From the NCBI RefSeq assembly GCF_037325665.1, contig NC_090253.1:4184650-4248649 (forward strand): a DNA stretch of 64,000 bases. The letters are read 5' to 3'. Source of the stretch: Littorina saxatilis (lineage: Eukaryota; Mollusca; Gastropoda; Littorinimorpha; Littorinidae). This document shows positions 43,101-52,570 of this stretch, piece by piece (position 1 is the stretch's first letter; every line of letters begins with the position of its first letter). Made by a program: the position numbers and the translations under genes. The notes beneath the pieces are model-generated. The model had not been told where the DNA came from. It saw only the letters and a list, made by a program, of their open reading frames with translations, and made no database searches.

Positions 43101-45262
43101 TCCGCCTGGCGTCTGGCATTATGGGGTTAGTGCTAGGACTGGTTGGTCCGGTGTCAGAATAATGTGACTGGGTGAGACATGAAGCCTGTGCTGCGACTTC
43201 TGTCTTGTGTGTGGCGCACGTTATATGTCAAAGCAGCACCGCCCTGATATGGCCCTTCGTGGTCGGCTGGGCGTTAAGGCCAAAAAAAAAAAATTGTCTG
43301 TTTAGGGTAACCCGACCGACCCTATCGATTTGGCGCCGACCCAAAAACTTTTTTTTGATTTCAAAAAAAAAGAGGTAAAAATGCTAAAAAGAGACATTTG
43401 GCGTTTCTTTCTCTCCCTTTCTCTCTGTTTTATTTATACGTTAGTTTTGAAACATGTATTCATCAAATATAAGAAGTGAATGTTCAGCCAACATAGCATT
43501 TACCAAAAAAAAAAAACAAAAAAATTTACCTACCTACCGACCCTACTTTTTTTGGTCATGTTACCCTAAACAGACAAATTTTTTTTTTGGCCTAAGCAAA
43601 CAAAGAAACAAAGAACATGTGTAGGGTTGGTATCATCAAGTGAACAGATGATGTACGGAAATAACTGTCGGGTTTGTATGGGTTATGAAACAGAAAGAGT
43701 GAATACGTATGCTATATGTCCATCTGTCTGTTATGTCCAAATGCTGTGTGTTGTGTATACTTGCCAAACATATCTATTATAAATGTTGATGGATGAATGA
43801 TGATAAATTGTAGACGGATGCATGTTATTGATTAAAAGCCCCACAATGATGTGCTTGGCAAAAAAAAAAAAAAGAAAGAGTGAATACTCTTGCTTTTACT
43901 TTTAGTGAGTCAAACTTTCCCACGTGACATTTATAGGCCAGTCACTAGCAACAAGTGTGTTTGAAACACATGGACAAAGAGCATGTGTACAAAGCTTGCC
44001 TCACTTAAGTCAAAAGTATTCACTCTTTCACAACCTATGCAAAGTTATTTGCGGAATTCGTTTATTAGGCACAAAAAAAAAAAGTCTGTTTACGGTATCC
44101 CGACCGACCCTAGTTTTTTCGCGCGACCCTAGACTTTTTTTTTGGCATTTGGGAAAAAAAAAAAAAATCTCGTTTTTTTGGCAAAATAACGTAAAAATAT
44201 GTTTTTTTGGGAAAAAAAAAGGAAAAAAAATTCCCGACCTACCGACCCTATTTTTGGGGCCTATGTTACCGTAAACAGACTTTTTTTTTTTGTGCCTTAA
44301 ACTCACCCATCAAAGATGACTTAAGTACTCCAATACCATAGTCTCCGTATGCAGCATGCAACGCTTCTCTCACACTGAAGTAAACATCGTTGCTCTTTAT
44401 GTTCCGTTGCAGTCGACGTCCGTCTGGAAAGATGATTTCTGCCAGAAAATATCTGAAGAAAGAAAATATATATGTTGTGAAACACCTACTGCAACTGCTG
44501 GCAGATACAGTTGCAGTTGAACATGTCAATAACAACCACCCATTAAGATACTAGATTTGGTCATAATACACAGGGTTTCATTTACAAGTGAGCCATTGGC
44601 GCATTAAATCTGAAAATGTCCCATCACAATTTGCGTCAGTCTGTCAAAGGGCGCATTGAGATTACGTTCCACTGCGCCAGCAAATGTACACTTTACATCG
44701 GATTACACACACACACATATACACGCACACACATACATATACAGAGATAACACGATATAGCGGCTAATTCTCAGATGGCACCATATTGCACTATTTTGCA
44801 TCTTTGGTCAAAATGCGCACAGGCCTCTTTGGCGCTTCTTGCCTTCGACTATGTCCCATCGGAATTTGTTTGAGGGGGACAAATGTTCAAAAAACACATT
44901 TAGAAGATCTTCGCCTGCATGAACAGCAGACCGGAACGGTTGGCCTAGTGGTAAGGTGTCCGCCCCGTGATCGGGAGGTCGTGGGTTCGAACCCCGGCCG
45001 GGTCATACCTAAGACTTTAAAATTGGCAATCTAGTGCATGGCTGCTCCGCCTGGCGTCTGGCATTATGGGGTTAGTGCTAGGACTGGTTGGTCCGGTGTC
45101 AGAATAATGTGACTGGGTGAGACATGAAGCCTGTGCTGCGACTTCTGTCTTGTGTGTGGCGCACGTTATATGTCAAAGCAGCACCGCCTTGATATGGCCC
45201 TTCGTGGTCGGCTGGGCGTTAAGCAAACAAACAAACAAACAAAAGCATGAACAGCACGTAGA

Positions 45263-45309
<47 letters not shown>

Positions 45310-47338
45310 TGTATGAAATTCCGTACATTAAGTGAAATTATTTTCCATGTTCAGGCAAGCCAATGCTTCTTCATAGATTGAAAAACACCATACGTGTGGT
45401 AGTCGTTTAGGCCTAAAAAAAAAATAGGTGTGGTTACGGTAACCCGACCTACCCTATTTTTTGGGGCCGACCCTTTAACTTTTTATTACATTTGTCAAAA
45501 AAATACCCCCAAAAACAGGTAAACGAGTGCAGAAAATGCAATGAAAGCGAAAGCGCCCGTGTCGCACACTTATTTCCCTGTCAAGTAGGTTTAATTTGTA
45601 CACAATAGAAAAAAAAGTAAAAAAAAAAAAAAAAGTTCTGGTTCTGGTATAGTACGTCGCAGGAGCCAAGTTGGCTATATATGCGACGGGACTGGTGGGC
45701 GCAGCGGCCTAAAAAGAGGAGGGGGGAGGAGGGAGGTTTCCTACGGCAGTAGAAAAGCCTTTTGCTGATGTGCAGCCTATCACCTCCTCGCTTAGATGGT
45801 TCCACTCCTGAGCTGTCTTTACAAAAAATGAGTGTCTGAACAGTTCAGTTCGGCAGTGTGGTATGATTAGGCCTTTAGAGTTGTTGATGGCCTGCCTCTC
45901 GATCACATTGTTGGAACTGTAGTCGCTAAACTGTGTTGGCTTCACCCTCCTGCGGGTCTGTTTTGCAGGGGTGATGAAGTTTTCGGGGGGGAGTGCTGGT
46001 ATCTGCCCTGTGGATATTTTGAACAGTGTTGTGAGTCTATGTTGGCGCCGTCGTTCTTGGAGTGTTGTGAGCTCGAGGTCCTTTAGCATCTTGGTGACAG
46101 AGCCAGGCTCTCTAGACTTATAGTCCTTGGTGATGAACCTGGCTGCTCTGTGTTGTACGCGCTCCAGCCGTTCGATGTCTTGCTTCAGGTGGGGATCCCA
46201 TACAACTGCAGCATACTCTAGGGTTGATCGTACCAGGGCAATGTATGCTGTGCGTCTGCAGGTCTGTGGGCAGTTCCGTAGATTTCGGCGGAGGAATCCA
46301 AGAGTTGATGATGCTCTGTTGCTGGTGGTCGTCACATGTGGTGACCACTTTAGGTCGGATGAGATTTGGACACCGAGATAGGGGCTCTTGTCAACTTGCT
46401 TGAGGATTGTTCCATCAAGGTTGTAGAAGAAGTTGGAAGTGGGCTTTGAACTAAGGATGTAGCACTTCTTTGCGTTGAATTTCATCCCCCATTTATGTGC
46501 CCACTGCTCCAGTTGTCTGAGGTCCTCTTGGAGAGTAAGGTGGTCCTGGAAGGTGCGTATCTCTCTGTATAGTAGGCAGTCGTCTGCGAAAAGTCGTACC
46601 GTTGATTTCACAGACTGTGGTAGGTCATTGATGTGGCACAGGAACAGCAAAGGGCCGAGCACTGTGCCCTGTGGGACCCCTGACATGACTGTCACTTCCT
46701 CGGACTCCGTACCCTCCAGGACCACCCTCATACTGCGTTGGGTGAGGAAGCAAGTTATCCACTGGTGGACCGGACCCCTAACTCCATAGTGGTGGAGTTT
46801 GCTCAGTAGCCTCCCATGGGGCACGGTATCAAAGGCCTTACTAAAATCCAGGATTGCCACATCAACTTGTCTACCAGCGTCATGGGACTTCATGATGTCG
46901 TGCATGGTAGTTAGGAGCTGGGTTTCACAGGAGTATCCGCTTCGGAAGCCATGGTTGTTGTTGGTGAGGATGCTGTGCTTTTCCATGTGGGTCAGGAGGT
47001 GGCGGCAGATAATGTGCTCCAGTATTTTGCAACAGACTGAGGTAAGGGAGACTGGCCTGTAGTTCTCTGCTTTGTTTCGATTGCCTACCTTCCTACCCTA
47101 TTTTTTTTGGCTATGTTACCGTAACCACACCAATTATTTTTTTTGGCCTTAGCGGAGAGCGAGCACAAAATGTGTTCGACAGACTTGTGTCATTTCTTAC
47201 AGCGATCACGGTATGCAAATTGCCCTGACTGTTGTAACACTACGTGATTGATAAGTTGATTCATACATCGAGTCAATCAGGAACTGTGCTACCAGTGATG
47301 AACTCTAAGAAACTTTACCTGTGTTTCAAGCGAACCAT
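40106..47338 (-). CDS. POP5: POP5, RNase P/MRP protein subunit
   Basis: Five exons in transcript order: 47319-47338, 44307-44452, 41825-41962, 40717-40800, 40106-40227; AG/GT junctions and phases all agree (169 aa; human 163). POP5 is a core protein of nuclear RNase P (5' end maturation of pre-tRNA) and RNase MRP (rRNA processing), with a ferredoxin-like fold that contacts the RNA. Family marks: start MVRLKHRYFLAEI, YGDYGIGVLKSSLMVKYLN, and the hallmark FLNTLHIGGTIRACQKFLI, then an acidic/charged C-terminus (KKTEEKERSLSE). Exon 1 encodes only seven residues, as the family start allows. Intron 1 holds a retrocopy-like fragment-free LINE-bearing element H7 and SINE A2; H6 ends 10 bp from the exon 2 donor; the last exon end is duplicated twice downstream. 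Confidence 0.95.
40275..40470. mobile_element. MITE family F copy
   Basis: Has the 'cagaggttatgaacagaaca' block, two 'aaaaaaagaggaagtcttaa' blocks and a 24-nt G run near the right end. In POP5 intron 4, about 50 bp from exon 5. Confidence 0.7.
41313..41680. mobile_element. TTAA-bounded TIR element
   Basis: TTAAAGGCATATGTAC at 41313 and GTACATATGGCTTTAA ending 41680 are inverted. TTAA at both edges suggests a piggyBac-type target. No coding capacity; unlike the element at 7700-8758 inside. In POP5 intron 3. Confidence 0.65.
42051..42199. repeat. Foldback element 3 (arms ~42 bp)
   Basis: Left arm 'agaatactacatggcttgct' and right arm 'agcaagccatgtagtattct', essentially perfect, loop about 60 bp. 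In POP5 intron 2. Confidence 0.85.
42998..43613 (+). mobile_element. tRNA-headed SINE-A, copy 1, interrupted by Harbinger-like MITE H5
   Basis: Head has GGCCTAGTGGTAAAGGCG and GGGTTCGAACCCCGG. The body is almost identical to copy 2 (44929-45244). A 12-bp target duplication AACATGTGTAGG flanks it (42986-42997 and 43614-43625). The MITE sits just before the CAAA tail. Confidence 0.95.
43278..43592. mobile_element. Harbinger-like MITE H5 inside SINE-A
   Basis: Ends GGCCAAAAAAAAAAAATTG and the inverse; inner CTGTTTAGGGTAAC and GTTACCCTAAACAG. The SINE site GGGCGTTAAGCAAAC becomes GGGCGTTAA...TAAGCAAAC, so the 3-bp duplication is TAA. Confidence 0.95.
43707..43873 (+). mobile_element. Retrocopied mRNA 3' end with poly(A) and 14-bp target duplication
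   Basis: 167 bp ending in A13, with ATTAAA about 35 nt before the A run. GAAAGAGTGAATAC flanks it on both sides (43693-43706 and 43874-43887). The insert matches nothing else in the window and has no coding stretch, as expected for the end of a 3' UTR reverse transcribed by a LINE machinery. Confidence 0.8.
44068..44296. mobile_element. Harbinger-like MITE H6
   Basis: Ends GGCACAAAAAAAAAAAGTC and the inverse; inner GTCTGTTTACGG and CCGTAAACAGAC. TTA both sides (44065-44067, 44297-44299). It ends 10 bp from the exon 2 end of POP5, so the donor GTGAGT is followed almost at once by the element. Confidence 0.9.
44929..45244 (+). mobile_element. tRNA-headed SINE-A, copy 2, intact
   Basis: Same head and body as copy 1, uninterrupted, with (CAAA)n tail. 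Target duplication GCATGAACAGCA (44917-44928 and 45245-45256). Confidence 0.95.
45410..47148. mobile_element. Harbinger-like element H7 containing a LINE
   Basis: The ends GGCCTAAAAAAAAAATAGG and TTTTTTTTGGCC are inverted, with inner GGTGTGGTTACGGTAAC and GTTACCGTAACCACACC. TTA on both sides (45407-45409, 47149-47151). The LINE at about 45620-47086 fills nearly all of the interior. In POP5 intron 1. Confidence 0.85.
45620..47086 (-). mobile_element. 5'-truncated non-LTR retrotransposon (reverse transcriptase C-terminal part)
   Basis: One open frame on the minus strand from about 47086 to 45712, beginning inside the RT domain: AENYRPVSLTSV, then AILDFSKAFDTVPH, SGVPQGTVLGPLLF, and catalytic FADDCLLY, followed by the thumb and a C-terminal region with HHSxxRIxRLERVQ-like ERLERVQHRAARF. 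This is the Jockey/CR1-like layout; exact clade unsure. The 5' part (endonuclease, ORF1) is missing. The frame has no stop over about 450 codons, so insertion is fairly recent. The 3' end lies near a T-rich tract (45615-45630 as read on plus A-rich), probably the poly(A). Confidence 0.9.
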
Positions 47339-47524
47339 GTTGCCGGTTTTGTGCGTGAGGGGAGACAACTAACGAAGGTTAGAGTTAGTTGGTCGGAGTT
47401 ACAGTTCCTGCTCGTTAAATGACCGTCTGCCCGGAATACCCAAGGTTTTTTCTTCTGTCTGATAGCGCGCCGATCCGGTCAAACGTTGTCCAGACCGCAA
47501 CGACTCGGCTCACGGGCGCGGGCA

Positions 47525-47860
47525 CATGTTCTCACAGACACACACACACACACTGCACTGCCGCAGACCATGACACACACACACCCGCGACGGTACCGCC
47601 GTGGCCGCACCGACACCGTCAGCGGCGTGGCCGGCGGCCGCCCGCGGCACTACACTGACACACTCATGCACTGTGACGCACACGCACATATACCCACACA
47701 CAGACACACTGATACCGTGGCACACACTGACACACACACCGTGGCTCACACACACACACACTGGTTCATATGGTTCACACACACACACACGGCACACACT
47801 GCACTCACTGAGTCACGCGGCACACGCACATACTACACACAAACACACACTGACTCAAAC
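47525..47860. repeat. Irregular CA-rich simple sequence
   Basis: CACACA/GACACA-rich stretch upstream of POP5; part is GC-rich (47580-47650). No gene seen. Confidence 0.7.
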
Positions 47861-47879
47861 CGGCACACGACAAATTGTT

Positions 47880-49012
47880 CCCATCCCGGGCACAGGAAGC
47901 AGTAGGCTGTTGATTTTGGGTATGTGTTCAAGTAGAGAGATGGCCTCTGAGATGACCATGTTATAGCCAGCCTGGACACTCCTGACAAATTCAGCCGAAT
48001 CCGGTTACATGAGAAGGACTGTGCCCTTCCGGTTTACGCAGATGCAAAAGATTCGATGCGGCGGGCCCAAGCGCGAAACACGGATTTACTTGTTCACAGT
48101 GCAACCTGTTGTTTGGCAGCGCTTTGAGCAGTTCCATCAGTCGTTTCTCTTTCTCCTTCTCCAGTAGTCTATTCCGTCACTGTGTAGAGGAAGGGGTTGA
48201 TGGCCGAGTTGACTCTGGGCAGCACGAAGACTCAGTGATGGCCATGGCCACGTTGACCTTCGCCAGAGACAGGCTGACCGTGCAGCGGACCGTCCGTGAC
48301 GATGCCCAACAGTCCGATGGGGAACCAGCAGAGAACGGTCCGACATGGCGACGGTGATGAGTCGTCGCGCCAGCCTCTGGTCCTTGCTGGACCGCTTCGT
48401 GTCGTTGTCGGATCAGTGCTGCAGAGTTTTTCTGCACAGACAGGTAGACGAGGAGCTGGCCCACAGCGATCAGCATGAACAGCACGAAGTTGAAGACGAT
48501 GAGACGAAAGGAGCAGCTGTTACCGGGAAACTCGTTCCTGGTGATTGGCAGCGGCATGCAGATTCCGTTGAGACTGTAGAAACCCCAGGCAGACTTGAAG
48601 CGGGATGATCGAGGGCCAACACCACAGCCCACACTAAGTCTCAAGCCAGGGCCCCGCTCTTCTTGCTGAAGCGAACCCGGCTGAAGGGTGAATCTCTCGC
48701 CGAACGTGGGGATCGAACCCACGCTGCATAGCGACCAACTGGCTACAAAGCTAGCGCGCTACCAACTGAGCTACAACCCCGCCAAAGAGAAGGACGCCAG
48801 GAAGACGCGGTGGATGTGGGAACGCAGTAGGTTGTCACAGCACGACACCTCGTCACTCGGCGCCCAGCAGTCCGCCACGTTGAAGCCGGTGGGGAGAGTG
48901 ACGGGGGAGTACAGCTTCAAGCCAAGTTATCCGCCAGCACCTCACGCAGCTGTTCCAGGCCTTGCAACAGGTCTCTGGGAAAGTAGGTCAGGGCCGGGCA
49001 GCCACGCACACC
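47880..49012 (-). pseudogene. Relic of an LGR/GRL101-type leucine-rich-repeat GPCR
   Basis: Minus-strand pieces in receptor order: the hinge after the leucine-rich repeats ([18 protein letters not shown], then VADCWAPSDEVSCCDNLLRS, 49012-48790); a SINE (48782-48602); then extracellular loop 2 to TM5 (WGFYSLNGICMPLPIT, SFRLIVFNFVLFMLIAVGQL) and, in shifted frames, an intracellular loop and a TM7-like INPFLYT; a further piece near 47900-47990 contains EAISLLEHIPKINSLLLPVP and could be the C-terminal tail. TM1-TM4 are absent, and at least two frameshifts occur between TM5 and TM7. The layout fits class A receptors related to relaxin/glycoprotein-hormone receptors and Lymnaea GRL101. It is a dead gene or gene piece. 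Confidence 0.7.
48602..48782 (-). mobile_element. tRNA-headed SINE-D inside the receptor relic
   Basis: On the minus strand it begins GCGGGGTTGTAGCTCAGTTGG and carries the B box GTGGGTTCGATCCCCAC. The head closely matches the sequence at 63951-64000. It separates the receptor hinge from the later transmembrane part. Confidence 0.8.
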
Positions 49013-49049
49013 TGGGGTCAAAACCACGCACATCTGGGACTTAATTTTG

Positions 49050-49069
49050 TTACCTTTAATGTGTGTGTG

Positions 49070-49110
<41 letters not shown>

Positions 49111-49290
49111 CGGTGTGTGTGCGTGTGTGTGCGTGCGTGCGTGCGCGCGCGTGTGTGTGTGTGTGTGTGTGCGTGTGCGTGCGTGCGTGCGTGCGTGTGT
49201 GTGCGTGCGTGCGTGCGTGCGCGTGTGTGTGTGTGTGTGTGTGTGTGCGCGTGTGTGTGTGTGTGTGTGTGCGTGTGTGCGTGTTTATGT
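49050..49290. repeat. (GT)n/(GTGC)n microsatellite
   Basis: About 240 bp of GT repeat with GC interruptions; Cys/Val-rich frames across it are artefacts. Confidence 0.95.
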
Positions 49291-50747
49291 TCGCATCTCT
49301 CACGGCTCTACTAACCTATAAACCATCGTCAACTAATAAATTCCCGGCTCACTGTACATGTATCAGTTAGGAAGTGGGGGGATGGGGAGAGGGGGTGGGG
49401 AGAGGGGATGGGAAGAGGGGGCTGGGTGGGGTGGGGGGTGGGATGTGGGCTACCGGATGTTGATCAAGCGATAATACTTTGTCACCCTGCGAGGTCCAAT
49501 GAAAGTTTTGGCGTGAAAAAAATAAGCTCGTTCTGTGCCTTTAATGAATGTTCACGGTTTGCTCTCAATTGATATATATGACGCTTCACTTTAAACATAT
49601 ACATTAATTCTTTCCCTAGCACACAATCACGTAAACTAACACAGAATTTTACATTTTTCCACTTGCACATACATTACAAATCAACAATCTGCCTGTTTAG
49701 TGTACTGCGTTGGAATATTTCAGCGATGTATACTTCGCGCAATGGACTTCCCCAAGTTAAGGACAGGCTTTAGGCCCGTAGAAAAGCCTTGACACATCTG
49801 CGGCAGTGAATACGCTCGTGCAAACGGGATGGAAGGTGTCGAAGGTATCTTTTTGATACAACAGATGCCATGTATATTTGTGTCGCAGTTTGTATCCCCT
49901 CTCCTATAAGTTCAACGACTCTGATTTATTAATGAGCAAAGGTGTGATTCAGGATGCGAACTTGACTGTCATTTTAAACACTCGCCCACAAAAAAAACAA
50001 CGCGTGAGAACATATAGTGAACTTTAAATGAGTGTAATGGACTCCCTGTCGGTTGGGGAAGTATTTTCCCAAACAATAACTTGTTTGAAAATGAAACATA
50101 GTAGAAGAAAGAAAGAAAGAAAGAAGACGAAAGAAAATAACAAACAAACAAACATACAGAAACAGAAATATCAGGAGAAGCAAGATCGGAAGAAGACTGA
50201 GAAGTTGCAAAATCAAAATGCAGCCAATCAGTGCTGAACATGTTCAAATCTTCATGATACAACAAAAAGATTCCGCGTTACAAATAATGCTACCGAGCAG
50301 GAGCACTGCCTTCACTTTCCAAAACAAAGTGTTTCAGAATATTTTAAATGTTGTGGAATTAGCAAAGAAAGAGCACTCTTTGTGATGATTGGTTTGGGTT
50401 ACTTGCATTGAGTTATGTCCCTTGTTTGTGTACGTGATGCTTCTTACTAGGCGGCCACGTCATAGAGGGCGTTAGTCGTCTTCCCACCAGGCGGCGCTTC
50501 TCGACCACTTTGTATTTGCAACAACCGAGAGAAACAGCGCCCTAAAGCTCATTCACTCACTTTGATTTAATTTAGTACCATACTTGTGGTGCGTTCTCAA
50601 GCAAATCGTGCCGTGTGCGTCTAGATTATGGTACAGTGGATTCCCCAGATTGCTCAGGTTCTTCAAATTCCCAAGGACCCCCCCCCCCCCCCCTCCCAAC
50701 AAAACGGTCAGATCTATAGTATCGCTTTAACAACTCGTGCTTCATCT
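49291..50747. other. Intergenic; nothing recognised apart from G-rich tract
   Basis: A GGGGA/GGGTG-rich stretch at 49370-49445 could form G-quadruplexes. Otherwise AT-rich, no coding signal. Confidence 0.4.
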
Positions 50748-51478
50748 CAAAGGCACAGTACGCCTCCCGTAAACCATCACAGATACTGTCAGGCTTTTAC
50801 ACACAGTACAGACACCCTTTCATTTACACACTCACCGCTTTTAAACATCCTAGGTGCCTTACGTAAAGAGCGAGCAATTTTCAAAGAATTACACAATCGG
50901 ACGGTGCGTTTTGGCGCTAGACCTAACTTTTAAAATCTAATAATAAATTGACAGCTTGTTACACAAACATTCTTAAATCATAAAAGAATTCTTTTTTCAT
51001 CAAGACAAGATCAGCACAATTCGAAGTTTTGAAAGTTTGAAAAAAGAAAAGCCCGGAAGCAGGGTCACACAAGGTCGTGGTTCTCGTAGCAGACGACGAT
51101 GCCTATCGCCAGTTCCTCTGAACAGTCAAAAGCCATCACTAGAGTTCGTGTGAATCACAGCCGTTTGGTGCGTTTAGATTCAGAGGTACATAATAACGTG
51201 CTATTGCAGATAAACTTACAGCGAGTCGCATTGGAAATCACAAACTGACGACTACATTGTGAAAAAAAGGAAACTGGATCACACGGGTTCACGATGGCTC
51301 AGGGGTAAGATAAACCACGCACACAAAAAATTCTTTGAAAATTGCTCGCTCTTTACGGAGGACACCTAGGATGTTCTCAAGCGGTGAGTGTTTAAATGAA
51401 AGGGTGTTTGTACTGTGTGTAAAAGCCTGACAGTATCTGTGATGGTTTACGGGAGGCTTACTGTTCCTTTAAATACGG
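50748..51478. mobile_element. Large foldback element (arms ~140 bp, centre ~440 bp)
   Basis: The left arm 50750-50889 ('cctcccgtaaaccatcacag', 'attgctcgctctttac' inverted) pairs with 51331-51475 over its length, with a few mismatches. Target duplications not determined. The centre has no open frame of note. Confidence 0.8.
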
Positions 51479-51883
51479 GAGCCTTTCCTTCGGCCATCGC
51501 TATGAATTTTAGAATATTTTTTTTTAACCAGAATAATTGAGGTGACATTTTTTTTTTAACCAGAATACTTGAGGTGACAGTTTGACTGCTGATGAGTATG
51601 TTTTTTTTCTGCTATTTGCATCCGGCACACCAATGCTGATAAAGTCTCGCGCTAACAGGATCCGGCATGTCACTTACTGGACAGCCGCTGATTGTTGAAC
51701 TCGGAGGTGAGGATGTGTATACAGAGTATTTGTCTCTGTCTCCGGCTTTCTGTTTGTCTTTCTGAGTGTTTGTCTATTTGTCTGTCTGTCTGTCTGTCTG
51801 TCCGTCAGTTTGTTTGTCTGTCCAGGTCTCTGCCTCTCTCTCTCTCTTTTTTTTTTAAAATTATATAATTGTGTGTCTATGCG

Positions 51884-51951
51884 TCCCAAGGACAGATTGT
51901 AAGAAAAGGCGTAGCCTTAAATCTTAATCCTTGTTAAATAAAGTTCAATTC

Positions 51952-52016
<65 letters not shown>

Positions 52017-52149
52017 CCTCTCTCTCTCTCCTTCAGTATCTTTCTATCTCTTTTTCTGTGTGTGTGTGTGTGTGTCTGTGTGTGTGTGTGTCTGTGTGTG
52101 TGTTTGTATGTCCAGGTCTCTGCCTCTCTCTCTCTCTTAGTGTCTCTTT

Positions 52150-52207
<58 letters not shown>

Positions 52208-52310
52208 GCGTGTGCGCGCGCGCGTGTATGTGTGCGTGCGTATGCGCGCGCGCGCGTGTGTGTGTGTGTGTGTGTATGTGTGTGTGTGTGTATGTGAATG
52301 TGCATACGCG
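51884..52310. repeat. Repeat tail and long (CT)n/(GT)n microsatellites
   Basis: 'taaataaagttcaattcaat' at about 51935 looks like the 3' end of a retroelement. It is followed by (CT)n (51952-52035) and GT/GC repeats (52056-52300). Confidence 0.7.
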
Positions 52311-52570
52311 TGTGTCATTAGTTTGTGAGAGGAAGGAGGGGCACTGAGTTGGCGTAAGATCGTACGCTCTGAGTAGGCTTGAAAAAAAGATACTCAAAAC
52401 AAGATTCCCTTAATTTGTGTTCTTGATATTTTCTTTTTCTTGGTCTTCTTTGTTATCTTTTTCTTTGACTGAAAAGCGAAGTCATATAATACAATAGTTA
52501 CAGACAGGTTTTAATGTTAATCTCTTTACACTTTTGCTTCAGCAGGAAGTCGTTAGCTGAACAAACCACG

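Noticed and set aside
46118-47062. Plus-strand frames over the LINE
   Set aside because: Antisense shadows of the reverse transcriptase frame.
48937-52330. Cys/Val- and His/Thr-rich frames on both strands
   Set aside because: (GT)n microsatellite translations.
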